A stretch of 64,000 nt of DNA from Gymnothorax reevesii (taxonomy: Eukaryota; Chordata; Actinopteri; Anguilliformes; Muraenidae). The stretch spans positions 71,653,501 to 71,717,500 of the forward strand of contig CM056574.1 of NCBI GenBank assembly GCA_029721435.1, given 5' to 3'. Below the pieces are notes generated by a model that worked only from the letters and a program-made list of their open reading frames with translations, ran no database searches and was not told where the DNA came from. A program made the position numbers and the translations under genes. This document shows, in pieces, positions 26,179 to 38,061 of this stretch; positions within the stretch are counted from its first letter, which is position 1; every line of letters starts with the position of its first letter.

Positions 26179-26948
26179 GGCGTGTGGCATACGCTATCTT
26201 AAAACAAACATATCCAACTCATTATTAAGTCTGCTTATGTTATAATAAGCCAACAAATAGCAAAGTTACCACTGTGGACTGATTCATATTGCAATATTGA
26301 GGCAAAAAAAAAAGGACTTTACGTCAGATCTGCAATTAACCCTTACGCAATTTAAGATTTTATTGGGGTCAGTGTGGAGGGACCTCTGGACATTATATTT
26401 GATGCCTCACACGCAGTGAGGAGGTGGATAGAAGGGCAGAGAGCAAGGAGACCCAATTTTAAATCCTGGCCTCCAGATATGGCATAAAGCCAATGTCGTG
26501 GAAATCTTTGTAAATCAATGAACTCATGACTCTCATATTGTTTAATAATTGTCATTTGTTGGAGACCGTCGTATTGTTAATGTGGAGTGCTATATTGTAC
26601 TTTCTTTAAACATTAAAAAATACATACATCGGTGCTTCTTTGATTTCGGCTTGTGCGCTCCTAAATTTTTGCTCAAGCTCCTAACTTTTTGAACTTTGGA
26701 GCACAGAGCTACCAAGAAAAAAAGTTAATTTCAGCCCTGCTGTGTGCTCTCTCCCTCAGAGCGGAGTGGCGCAGCCATGTCTGCTATCAGAGAGGTCTTT
26801 AGCGTGTACTAGAGGAACTTAAATGATGAGAGAAATGTTTTATATGTAGTACTAATTTGTGTCAGTGTTTTGCGAAAACGTATTTAGAGCCGTTTGCTGC
26901 CGTTATCAATCCAGCGGTAGTGGAGTTTTTCAGTCAGTATCTGCTCAG

Positions 26949-26983
26949 CTTGTGTGTGTGTGTGTGTGTGTGTCTCTCTCTCA
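26949..26983. repeat. TG/TC microsatellite
   Basis: Uninterrupted TG dinucleotides pass into TC dinucleotides inside the right half of hAT-type element 1. The rest of 26187-27233 is unique-looking non-coding DNA in which I recognise no gene. Confidence 0.85.
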
Positions 26984-27233
26984 CTGGGGAGGAGCAGCCA
27001 TCACATCGATGGCTAGTTGAAACTTTTCAATAAATGTTTGTCTAACTCAAGACCTGTGATATTTGTTATCTTTGTGTCATTTTTCTTAATGTAAATTGAG
27101 GGAGCAAAAGCGGTATCGGCCACAAATATCGGCCCAAGAAAATCGGCAGTCCATATTCGGTCATCGGCTAAGGATGATGGAAAAAAATCGATATCGGCAT
27201 CGGCCCTAAAAAATCCATATCGGTCGATCCTTA

Positions 27234-28619
27234 CTAGCAACCATTCAGAACACCATAGCAACTGCCTAGCAACGCCCAAGAAACCACCCAGAACACCATA
27301 GAAACCGCTTAGCAACCACCCGGAACACCATATCACCTGCCTAGCAACGCCCTAGCAACCACCCAGAACACCATAGCAACCGCTAGCAACTCCCTAGAAA
27401 CCAACCAGAACACCAAAGCAACCGCCTAGCAATGCCCTAGCAACCACCCAGAACACCATAGCAACGCCCTAGCAACCACCCAGAACACCATAGCAACTGC
27501 CTAGCAATGCCCTAGCAACCACCCAGAACACCATAGAAACCGCCTAGCAACACCCTAGCAACCACCCAAAACACCATGGCAACCGCCTAGCAATGCCCTT
27601 GCAACCACCCAGAACACCATGGCAACTGCCTAGCAACCACCCAGAACAGCAGAGCAACTGCCTAGCAACGCCCTAGCCACCACCCAGAACACCATAGCAA
27701 CCGCCTAGCAACGTCCTAGCAACCACCCAGAACACCATAACAACCGCCTATCAACCACCCTGAACAGAATAGCAACTGCCTAGCAACGCCCTAGCAACCT
27801 CCCAGAACACAACACCAACTGCCTACCAACGCCCTAGCAATCACCCAGAAAACCATTGCAACCGCCTAGCAACACCTTAGCAACCACTCAAAACACCATA
27901 GCAACTGCCTAGCAATGCCCGAGCAACCCCCCAGAACCCCATAGAAACCACCTACGAATGCCCTAGCAACCACTCAGAACACCGTAGCAACTGTATAGCA
28001 ACGCCATAGCAACCACCCAGAACACCATAGCAACCACGTTACAACGCCCTAGCAACCACCCAGAACACCATAGCAACCGCCAAGCAACGCCCTAGCACCC
28101 ACCCATAACACCTAGCAATGCCCTAGCAACCAATCAAAACACTATAGCAACTGCCTACCAACGCCCTAGCAATTACTCAGAACACCATAGCAACCACCAA
28201 GCAATGCCCTAGAAACCGACCAGAACACATAGCAAACACCTAGTAATGCCCTGGCAACCACTCAGAACACCATGGCAACCGCCTAGCAATGCCCTACTAA
28301 CCACCTAGAACACATAGAAATCACCTAGCAGTGCCCTATCAAGCACTCAAAACACCATAGCAACTGTTTAGCACACCCCAGCAACCAGCCACGACACCAT
28401 AGCAACTGCCTAGCAACTGCCTAGCAACCACCCAGAACACCATAGCAACTGCCTAGCAACGCCCTAGCAACCACCCAGAACACCAAAGCAACCACCTAGC
28501 AACCACCCAGAACACCATATCAACTGCCTAGCAACGCCCTAGCAACCACCCAGAACACCATAGCAGTTGCCTAGCAACACCCCCGCAAGTACACGGAACA
28601 CCATAGCAACCGCCTAGCA
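27234..28619 (+). repeat. Unit E minisatellite array, right part
   Basis: About 1.39 kb of 32/43-bp monomers resume after the transposon nest. They are more diverged than in units A-D, with many single-base changes and some partial monomers (for example near 28100-28400). Confidence 0.9.
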
Positions 28620-29336
28620 ACAGTTTTAGCCAGTCCTCATTCTGACAAATTTGATTAGAATAATGTAACTTTTTAAGCTACTCAACTTATCGACCGTTCA
28701 GCCATTCCAACCCCTGATTGCTATCGACTATGACTTCCGCCAACTGTTTCCTCTGCCCAAACCTGTCTCAAAAGAAAAGTCCCTCCTACAATTCTTCACT
28801 ATTAAAAAATTTCACTATAAAAAATTTCCATATGACAGCTGTCATCAACAATGACTCTCGTAAACCGTTTCCTCAGTCCACATCAGTTTCAAAATAAAAG
28901 TCCTCACGACTACCATAATTATCTTACTAAAAACCTAGCTTCCAATATCAAAATGCATTGATTTGTAACAAACTCCACCTTATGCAACTACACTTTGCAT
29001 TTTCAATGCACTTGAATTCCCTGGAATTACATTATCTAGTTATTAGTGTGCATTGAAAATGCTCACTATTGTTATCCGGGTCTTCTTATTATTATTATTA
29101 TTACTATTAATTTTCTTCTAACACACTTAATGCGGCCTCAACCGTTTAACGTAGAAACTTCCTTCAAACTGCGTTGCGTAGGTCTTACTTAGGACACCTG
29201 TGCAATGTGTTTTTCATCTTTGTAACTTTTATACTTTTTTGAGTTATTAATAAAAAACTATACATTTTTTTCCCCCCATAGACTTAACATTGGTATTATG
29301 ACATCACAATAGGGCCATTAATCAAGTGGAATCTTG
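28620..29336 (+). repeat. Unit E tail, with hairpin remnant
   Basis: A tail like the others but about 50 bp longer. After GCATTTTCAATGCAC (28998-29012) it alone has the inverted partner GTGCATTGAAAATGC (29047-29061), followed by TCACTATTGTTATCC and the ATT run. No gene is present. Confidence 0.82.
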
Positions 29337-29601
29337 TGCCAGATGTTCTGACCACCTGCTGTAACTGTCAGTTTCTCAGGCTTTAAGACTACAATCTGGC
29401 TCTCTTGAGACTAGAACTTCCTTACTGCTTTCCTTCCTTCTTTTCTTCTTTCTGTCATTCCTTCTTTCTTTTTCCCTCCAATTTCTTTCCTTCATTCCTT
29501 CTTCCTTTATTCGTTCTTTCTTTCCTAGTTTACTTCCTTCTATCCTGCCTTTCATCCTTCCTTCCATTCTTCCTCCCTACCAATTTTCTTTCTTTCCTTC
29601 C

Positions 29602-29979
29602 ACATCCACTCAGAACATCATGGCAACTGCCTAGCAACGCCCTAGCAACCACCCAGAACACCATAGCAACCGCCTAGCAAAGCCTTAGCAACCACCCAGA
29701 ACACCATAGCAACGGCCTAGCAACGCCCTAGTAACCACCAAGAACACCATAGCAACCGCTTAGCAACACCCTAGCAACCACCCAGAACACCATGGCAACC
29801 GCCTAGCAATGCCCTAGCAACCACCTAGAACACATAGTGACCACCTAGCAACGCCCTATCAAGCACTCAAAACACCATAGCAACTGCCTAGCATGCCCTA
29901 GCAACCTCCCAAGACACCATAGCAACCGCCTAGCAACGCCGTAGCAACCACCCAGAACACCATAGCAACCGCCTAGCAA
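29602..29979 (+). repeat. Unit F minisatellite array
   Basis: Short array of about ten diverged monomers joined directly to the truncated C/T tract. Confidence 0.88.
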
Positions 29980-30608
29980 AAGTTTCAGACAGTCCTCATT
30001 ATGACAAATTACAAATAATGTAACTTAAGCTACTGAACTTATCAACCGTTCAGCCATTCCAACTCCTAATTGTTTTCGACTATGAATTCCGCCAACTGTT
30101 TCCTCTGCCCAAACCTGTCTCAAAATAAAAGTCCTTACGACAATTCCTCACTATTATAAAATTTCCATATTACAGTTGTCATCAACTATGACTCCCGCAA
30201 ACTGTTTCCTCAGTCCACATCTGTTTCAAAATAAAAGTCCTCACCACTACCATAGTTATCCTACTAAAAACCTAGCTACCAATATCATAATGCAATTATT
30301 TGTAACAAACTCCACCTTATCCAACTACACTTTGCATTTTCAATGCACACGTAATTCCCTGGAATTACATTATCTAGTTATTATTATTCTTCTAACACAC
30401 TTAATGCGGCCTCAACCGTTTAACGTAGAAACTTCATTCAAACTGCTTTGCGTAGGTCTTACTTAGGACACCTGTGCAATGTATTTTTCATCTTTGCAAC
30501 TTCTATACTTTTTGAGTCATTAATAAAACACTAAAAATGTTTCGCTCCCATAGACTTAACATTGGCATGATGACATCACAATAGGGCCATTAAGCAAATG
30601 GAATCTTG
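29980..30608 (+). repeat. Unit F tail
   Basis: The first 190 bases are diverged. From about 30176 to 30480 the sequence is almost base-for-base that of the unit C tail (11679-11985), with one difference seen (GCTTTGCG against GCGTTGCG). The same 96-codon open frame results, which is a consequence of DNA identity. Confidence 0.85.
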
Positions 30609-32586
30609 TGCCAGATGTTCTGACCACCTGCTGTAACTGTCAGTTTCTCAGGCTGTAAAGCCCAGTTCAGACCAAAGATTCGCGACGAGACGAGCTGAGA
30701 CTTGCAACTACTTGCGAAGCGCCGGTCTGCGACGTTCTGAAACCTGCCAGTTCACACCGATGCAACGAGATGAGACCGTTTCCACAGCAACGACTCTCTG
30801 TGCTAACATTCTAACTACGGAGGGTTGACTGATTCCGTAATTTGCAGAAATCAAACTATTTGTGGGAAAACGACTTCGCTGTCAGCCTTGAGTTTGACAC
30901 CGCTGGAACAGTAAATTATTGTGGATTTAACTCTTAACTATCGTTTCAAGCTATTCGGCTTGATAGAGAAATAAATGCCCGATAACTGTTGCTTGCCGTT
31001 GCCGCAGTACCAAATTAATGCCTGTGATAAAGCGCACTGTGCAGTGTGTGGCCGTTAAACGCGTGTATTCCTGGGATTCATCACATGTTATAAGTGTCAT
31101 TATGATCGGAAATTATCGTATATTTGACCATGTAAATCCCAATTTCGTACTCTTGATACTTTTTCATCAACACCCATTAGAGTGACGGTTTGTCGTTTGA
31201 CTAGTTTCGCAAACGCCATTTGTAGGTTTTCAAACTTGTAATTTATGAGACATATTCTTGTTTATTTTTCTGAAAGAATTTTATTAAAGTTTAATGTAGT
31301 CAATGTGAAATGAAACTTCTTTTCCCCCACCACAACTGTTTTTCGGTGGCTAAACGGGTTGATCATTACTCATGTCCTGTATTAATCTGAATTTGTGGTC
31401 TCATCCTGATCATTTGTATACTTGGCATGTACTCGAATTGGAAAGAGTAGAAAGAATCAAACATAGTCGCTGATAGCAGTTGAATATCGATGGAAGTCCA
31501 AAATCGTCTTAAACTGAGGCCAGCGCACGTGGATTCCAGCTGATACAATGTCGACAATTATCCATAAATTTGACCAATTATGATAAACACTGCAGAGTAA
31601 TGCTCGCTAAAATTGGTGGAAAATACACTGTGTCTGTTCCTTTGTGGCCAGGGGCACGCAATTATGCCAATTAACGAAAAATATAATAAGTTTAGCCAGA
31701 CAAAGGGCGCTGTTCGCAAAACTGGAAATTATTTGCGGAACCGGTCAAAGAACGTGCCACTGAAAAATGACTGCAAGGCTTTATTTCTAATGACTGAATT
31801 GACCCACAAAGTGCGTGAGGAATTTCCGCAAATTGGTGAACAGATAACTTCCCGCCACTGAATGCTGTATTGATACCAGAGGCTTCAGACAAATTCCGTT
31901 TGCGGAACTGGTCAACGCACTGTACCGGCTTTTCAGGCCTTTTTTTTCCCAGCTCATGCATTTGTAGCCGCGTTTGAAAATATGGATAATATGATAAGTT
32001 AGGCACAACAGTTGCATTTCTGCTTCTGAAAAAAACGAGGACATACAAAAAAGACGAGGGCGAGAATTCGGAGCGTTCCATCGCAGAGGCGTAGCCAGAA
32101 CATAAAATTGGGTGGGAACGAAATATCTCTTTAAACCTTTATTCGTTCTGGCTCGATCGCTTTCATTTTCTTCTAATTAACTATACATTCCATCCGAAAG
32201 CATTCAGTTGGACGCGCAATTTTGTGCATTTCAAATCACTGGGGCTGCCACACCTGAGTATTGTGGACGCTTGACTGCAGTAAAATAGAGCGGCCACACA
32301 ACATGGCTTTACTACAATTACACCTAACTTGTTCTCAGCCATTTTCCTTTATTAAAGCAATTTCTATTTATATGAATAATCAAATGGCAATTAAAGATAC
32401 GGCTTCTCTCGCGATGCAATCTAAGGGCGACTAATCAATACCTAGGCATAATACGGTTCAGAAAAATAAGTTACTCATATGCAGTGGCGGGTGGTGGATG
32501 GAAAACCGAGGGGGCGGAAAATCTCACCCTTTTCAAGGGATGTTAAGTTACCCGATTTCAATCATTGTTCTTGGTCAACATGTTAG

Positions 32587-32743
32587 TGTGGCCCCCCCAC
32601 TCCCGGATGGCCCCAACAACGAATTACGCCACCCCTTGAGCCAAACTCTACCCCAATAACAGGCCAATACTGATTCTTTTTTTTTAAATATAAAAATACA
32701 ATTTTTATTGTTACGCCCGTTTAAAATCAGGTGTGCTTGGGTT
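32587..32743 (-). repeat. Gypsy 3' LTR, distal fragment (U5 side)
   Basis: 157 bp matching 47453-47635 of the other LTR, starting TGTGGCCCC. Relative to that copy it lacks about 17 bp containing AAGAGCAATGGGAAC. On the minus strand it holds an AATAAA (complement at 32704-32709), a candidate polyadenylation signal. It is cut off by the CACTA-like element. Confidence 0.88.
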
Positions 32744-32799
32744 CACTCTAAAAAAAAAATCCTAATTAAACGGGAAATGACTTGGAATTTTTTACAGAA

Positions 32800-35600
32800 G
32801 TTTTCCATTTTTTTGCATTGTACACAAAACACCATAAAATCACAAACATTATCTATGAATTAACGATGCGATTGTTATTGTAAGTATTATACCAATAATG
32901 ACAAGTAACATTTATTTCTCGTTTTTTAAATGAAGATTAGTCTATAATTTACACAGCATTTTTTCCATTCTACTGCTTTACATAAAATTGTATCTAAAAT
33001 GACAATAAATATCCCTAATTAAATATGTCACTTGTTATATTAAGGTTCATGTCCATACCTGCAATTTAGTGATTTTCTTTGCAATTTAAAGGTGTTTATT
33101 TTTAATTTTATGGGCTTTTACTGTCAAACTAAGTCTGGATACAAAGTTGGAAAACTTTTTCCATCACATTTAACTTACTGAATATTTTATTAATTTTTTT
33201 AAGGAGTGCACACACAAAGCTACACTGCTCTTGATGTTGAAACCTTGATTCATGTTGTGCTCTGACCATAATCGTATGCCACAGTGAGCAAGAGCATGTT
33301 AATGAATCTGACAAAAGCAAACTGAGGGCCTTGACTCAAAAATGTACTGCAATACTCCCAGCACAAAGCAGAAGAATGAATGAGCTTTAAGCCCTCGAAC
33401 ACAGCAACATGCTTGAAAGAGTCAAGCTCCAGGGTGCTCACCCTTTTCCAAAATAGCAGTTCTAGACCTCTCTCATTAAAACCTTTACATTTTGAATATT
33501 TTTCAGAAAATGTGTATTTTTGTTGGCATTTTAACTCTTTTAGCTCATACTAAAAGCAGGAATTAATTTACAGTTCAAGAATTCATAATTTGAAAAAAGC
33601 CAAACACGCTTCCAAATGGATGGCAACCGCAGATCCAACATAATGTTGGATAAAACGGACTATCTAAGTTCTGAAAATGGTGTAAAGGTATTGAAAAACT
33701 GACAGACGAAGACCTTCATCCAAATTTCCACGTTTTTCCAGGTCTTGAAGACAGTCATTCAAAATTGCATATTCTTTTCCAGACCTACGCAAGCACTCTG
33801 AACCTCAAGAGACCAAAGAAGCAGACACTTTTTGTCACAGTGTATGTGTGATTTAGACAGGACTTAACATGACAGGTCATAGTTAAAAACAACAGGCAAG
33901 GTTTCAGAACAGACCACCACAAATGACGGCAAACAACCTTAATTTGTCAAAGGTTTGGCAAAAAAAGGCACAGTACATAGAGCCTTCTTAGATTAACAAT
34001 CTTTGTAACACTGCTGGACAAACCCGGGACAAAGTAAGGAAAATATTGAAGAAAAAAAAAAGACGCATGCAGCCCCCAGTCCTGTGGAGTGTACTACAGC
34101 GAGATTAGTGGGTTTGCCTGGTCAACTGAACCTAAAACCTGGGTTTTCAATGTCAAAAAGGTGGCTTTCTTCTAACCTGCCATGGTAAATGATCACATCT
34201 GTGAGTTTACTGTTTGTCAAGCCAGCTCAAAGAAAGCTGGCTGATGTTGAAATTGCTTTGTAGTTCACCTCATAGTAGCATCAAGAAACAAAAACAGCTC
34301 CATAATATCTGTATTGTGGAGAGGGGGGGGTCCAACAGTCCTTCTTTAAACAAAAGCCCCCCGGAGCCAGTATTGCTTACCTGGTTTGACATCGCAACTA
34401 TTTTTTTTTTCAGTTCTGCAATACTTTAAAGTCAAAATCGCACTATTCCGCAACAAGATGACAGTCATCTACAGGCACTGAAGTGTTAAAATATAAACAA
34501 ATGGCACAAAATGCAATTAACTGCAAGTGAAGTCATAACAATAAGAAAATGTGGGAAAATGAGACAGTGCTCAAGAGTGTCACGATAAATGAATTTTTAA
34601 TCCTCACACTGAAAAAATACATTTCAACTTCACCTGGACCAGGACTCAACACTTTCTGCATGTTTAATTCAAATCAACCCCCTACAACTTGAGAAGTTAT
34701 CTGTAAAATGTGTCAACCAATCAGATACCAGGACAACTTCAGAGCTCAGCATAAATAAGTACACCTGATCAGATTTATCAGAATAACATCCATCTCCCTT
34801 TAGCACTTCAACTTTCTATGGGGATTTCGTAGAATTTTTCAAAGGGTCTAATCATTTTTGCAACACCTCATTTGAATAAAATTAATCATTTTCTAATTGT
34901 AATGATATTAGGTGACCATACTTTCATGTTAATAGCAGCATAAATGTTTCATGAAACTCAGTCTTGTCAAAATACAGCAGATTGTTATCATATTCACTGA
35001 CATACGGATTATAGTCTGAAGTTTCATAGGGGGTGCACTCATTAATGCTGAGCACCGTATACTGGATTCTAAATCAACCATATAGAACACACTTGGTCAG
35101 GGCTCAGAGCAAATATCTGTAGCAAGTTTGATCTAGGCCCACCAAGAGACAAGCCGTCAAAAATGTGTCAGCCAAGGCTGGGGTAGCCAAATTGGTTCCT
35201 GCTTTGACTTAAAAACACTTAGAACCGCAAGACAGATCTCTGCATCTATCTGATCAGCAGAACTGCAGAAGTTGAAAACGCGTGACCCACTCAGGACATG
35301 ATAACAGTTATGACCTAGCCACATTAGCTTGCTTTATAATTTCTAAACCATGCTCAGTTGAAATCTGTGTGCACCAGCAATCATGTTTCATTGATAGAAT
35401 ACCGTGTTCCATTTCTATGGGTTTGTTTGGTTCTGGGTGGATTTATGGCAAGCGAAAAGCCAACAGAAATGTTTAGGCATTCATTTGAAACTAAGTGCTC
35501 TCTCTCTCGCTTTCTCCCTCTCTCTCTCTGTATGTGCGCGAGTGAATTGAACTCCATTATTATTAATAAAACTTCACATTGCATCATTCTTTTTTTATTG
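32800..35600. other. Non-coding interior of the CACTA-like element, left part
   Basis: About 2.8 kb of AT-rich unique-looking DNA. Open frames are all under 95 codons and show no recognisable domain. A CT microsatellite lies at about 35500-35530 and a G-run at 34323-34331. I recognise no RNA gene here. Confidence 0.6.
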
Positions 35601-35769
35601 GTACAATGCGATGAAAATGCCTTTTGACCAATTCATGAAAATAATAGCCCAAAAATTAAACCATTACCTAGATTTATCTTTTCATTGAAACAAAACAATC
35701 TTTTTCTGTAGTTGCTATGGTTACCCCGCCAAAATTATTGTTGCTCTGATTAATTTGACTGCCACCCAC

Positions 35770-37546
35770 GAAAGTGGCCAATGACAACTGAGCGCGCCTT
35801 TTACGGTTAAGTTTTGAAATACATCTGTTGGAGACCTGGCGGAGCATCCAGCTGTCAACGGACAACAGAAAGAGGAATCTGAACACGGAGGAAGAGTCAG
35901 ACGGGATGTTCAGAGAATTTAGACCCATCCTGCTACAGTATTGGTGATATGACCATGAGGTAAGGAATACAGTTTCATCGTAATTTTCTGCAGCTAACAA
36001 CATAACGTAACGTTTTGTTTTTGTATTCACTTCCTTGGCTTAGCACTGTTACACTGTGTTAACGTTAACCAGCTATCGGAAATTAACTAGCTCGCACAGT
36101 TATAGGTGAAAAAAAAGTTAGTTAACCAAAGCTAGCCACGTCTCGTGGCTTTTTGGCATGAATCGTGTCTCCCGGCCTGCAGAACATAATGTTAGTTAGC
36201 TAACGAATTCTGAGTGTGATTTAGTCTGAAGGTTCTGCTTGTTCTGTATGGAACACGTCTTAAACAAGGCAGTATATGAACGAGCTAACGTTAGCAAGTT
36301 GTTCGTTAGCCTGTCTGATTTACGACTCAGTTTATCATTAGTTAATGACGTTGTCATATCGTTCGTCTAACTTTCAGTACTAATGGAGGCGAACGAATTT
36401 GAGCGGTGACTTATAGTTTCGTTGACGTTAATAGCTGAAGCCGCTTAAGTTATTTTCCGATGTGGATGTTAGCGTTAGCAGTTTTGTGTACCCATGCATT
36501 TTAGTAGACGCGTCGCCGCCGAGCCCAGAGGCAAATGACGGCCTGGATGACTTTGCGTTGAGAGGGGAGTCTCTACCCTAACCCTAAACCAAACCCTGGA
36601 TGACTTTGGTTTGTGATGACATTGCTGCTGCTTTACTCTGTTATGAAGCGAATTTGAAAATATTCATCACGAAATACACATGGAATGAGCTGAACGGAAT
36701 CAAAATGTATGCAACGTTAACTTTACATGCAGCTAGCTAGTTATGGCAATTCCCTAATACCTCTTTTTCTTATTCTGCAGACATGCTCACCAAGGCAAGA
36801 TAATGTCAGTGGGAAAAGATGAAGTACCGGAGGTGACAGAATATCAGTAGATGGTACAGAATTAGTCCAAGGGACAGGTAGGCTAAAAGGCAATTCATGT
36901 GGCGATTAAATTTGTTCTTACTTATTTTTCAATCAAATTCAGATTAGTCATTATGAGATTTTTTTTGTTGCCCTGTTTAGTCATATTTTGCATGTTTATG
37001 TCTTGACCCAGTAGCCAATAGTTTATGTTTGCTTGCGCACATGGGTGTTTCTGTGATTTCCCTTCTTAATTCAGGTGTTTTGGGAATGACGTCTCCAGAC
37101 ATAAGATCTTCACTAGCAGTGAGTATTCATTTCATTCTAACATATTGAATGGATACCTTGGACACAAGTGGCCATCTGATGTCAGCACATTATTTATTGT
37201 CTGCCTCACAGCAAGAAGGCCATGGGTTCGAATCTCCCTTGTGCGGAGCCCACATGCTCCCCCCTTGCTCGCGTGGCCCCCCCCACCCCCCCCCCATGGC
37301 GCCCCCACCCCCAAAAACCACACAGAAATTTGGTTTGTGCTTGGAAAGATGTTGGAGAGATGGAATATTTGGCCCAAACCTGTTATGTCTGTTCAGCTGC
37401 ATATATGTTTCTGAGGAAATTTTACATTTCCCTTTTCAACACTGGTAACTGGTAATAATAAGAAACTTGCTTACTCTTTTAGATCAAGCATTGGAACAAG
37501 GTTTGCGGGGGAGAACAGGCCCCCAACAGAGAGAAGAGCATCACTA
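35770..37546 (+). other. Four exon-like segments with splice signals (possible captured transcript)
   Basis: Exon 1 (start unknown, about 35770) ends at 35959 with the donor GAG|GTAAGG. Exon 2 is 36781-36877: its acceptor is a long C/T run ending TTCTGCAG and its donor is ACAG|GTAGGC. Exon 3 is 37075-37118 (TTAATTCAG before, CA|GTGAGT after). Exon 4 is 37493-37546 (TTACTCTTTTAG before, CTA|GTAAGT after). Joining exons 2 to 4 leaves one frame open for about 55 codons, with text such as SVDGTELVQG and IKHWNKVCGG, but a TGA lies upstream in exon 2 and no suitable ATG precedes it. It could be untranslated exons of a host gene, a non-coding RNA, or a decayed fragment. I recognise no protein family. 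Confidence 0.4.
37170..37330 (+). repeat. Dispersed SINE-like repeat remnant
   Basis: The words GCCTCACAGCAAGAAGG and GGGTTCGAATCTCCC followed by GCGGAGCCCACATGCTCC match, as far as I remember, a very common fish repeat with a tRNA B-box-like GGTTCGAAT. It is degraded and runs into a C-rich stretch (37261-37310). It lies in the putative intron between exon-like segments 3 and 4. No cloverleaf can be drawn, so it is not a tRNA gene. Confidence 0.5.
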
Positions 37547-38061
37547 GTAAGTATTAACTGCAGTATGAAAGAGAATATATTAAATGTTAACCCCTGTTTA
37601 TAAGCCTTATATTGTGATTAATATATGTAGTATGAAGAATAATTTCTGAAGTAACACACAGTAATATCTTAAATTTAAATTTTTTTAAAAACCATTATTC
37701 CGCTATCAGTAAAAAAATAGGCAATGTGCGACCCTAGATCGAACAGAATCAGTATAATGAATGCAGCAGGGGGTTTAAGTCCTTGTACTGATTTCATTTT
37801 GTACTTGTGAAAACCTAGGCATTCTATTTCCTTGAATGCAGTATAGAGGGATTATTTGTTTTTCAACATGGCAGATGTGCGCTCAACTTGACTGCCGAAA
37901 GAGTGACCCCTTTAAAATGTTTGACAGGTAGTCATGGTTATCTTGCAGTTGCGATGTTGGCTAGCTGGCGATGTCAGCGTAGCCTACTACAACAGTTATT
38001 CGCTGAGCGATAAAACAAGTTATGCTAATGAATTGACTTTAGTGAATGGGATATGTCTTAA

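Larger units (their letters stand above)
23317..27233. mobile_element. hAT-type DNA transposon (element 1), nested host
   Basis: The ends are inverted repeats: TAAGGATCGACCGATA at the left and its complement at the right (...TATCGGTCGATCCTTA, with one or two differences inside). The eight bases CTAGCAAC flank both sides, as expected for hAT insertion; because this word is common in the array, the duplication alone is weaker proof than usual. Both ends are rich in ATCGGC words. The total is 3917 bp including the nested element at 24877-26178. No intact transposase is seen. A short broken frame lies at 24291-24468 and a TG/TC microsatellite at about 26949-26983. Confidence 0.75.
22143..29336 (+). 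repeat. Macrosatellite unit E
   Basis: Fifth copy, 7194 bp, with a more diverged sequence (leader TGCCAGATG). The C/T tract is about 22227-22812, the array 22896-23316 and 27234-28619, and the tail 28620-29336. The array is split by a nest of three DNA transposons. Confidence 0.88.
29337..30608 (+). repeat. Macrosatellite unit F (deleted form)
   Basis: Only 1272 bp. The C/T tract is cut to about 180 bp (29420-29601), the junction segment is missing, and the array is about 380 bp (29602-29979). The simplest reading is one internal deletion running from the C/T tract into the array. The tail (29980-30608) is nearly complete. Confidence 0.88.

Noticed and set aside
35674..36030. 118-codon minus-strand frame
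   Set aside because: It lies antisense to exon-like segment 1, has no recognisable domain and looks like chance.
36574..36600. Telomere-like CCCTAACCCTAAA
   Set aside because: Only about two repeats are present, which is too short to mean an interstitial telomere.
37190..37240. tRNA gene suggested by GGGTTCGAATC
   Set aside because: Only a B-box-like word is present. I find no A-box, anticodon arm or acceptor stem, so it fits a degraded SINE-like repeat better.
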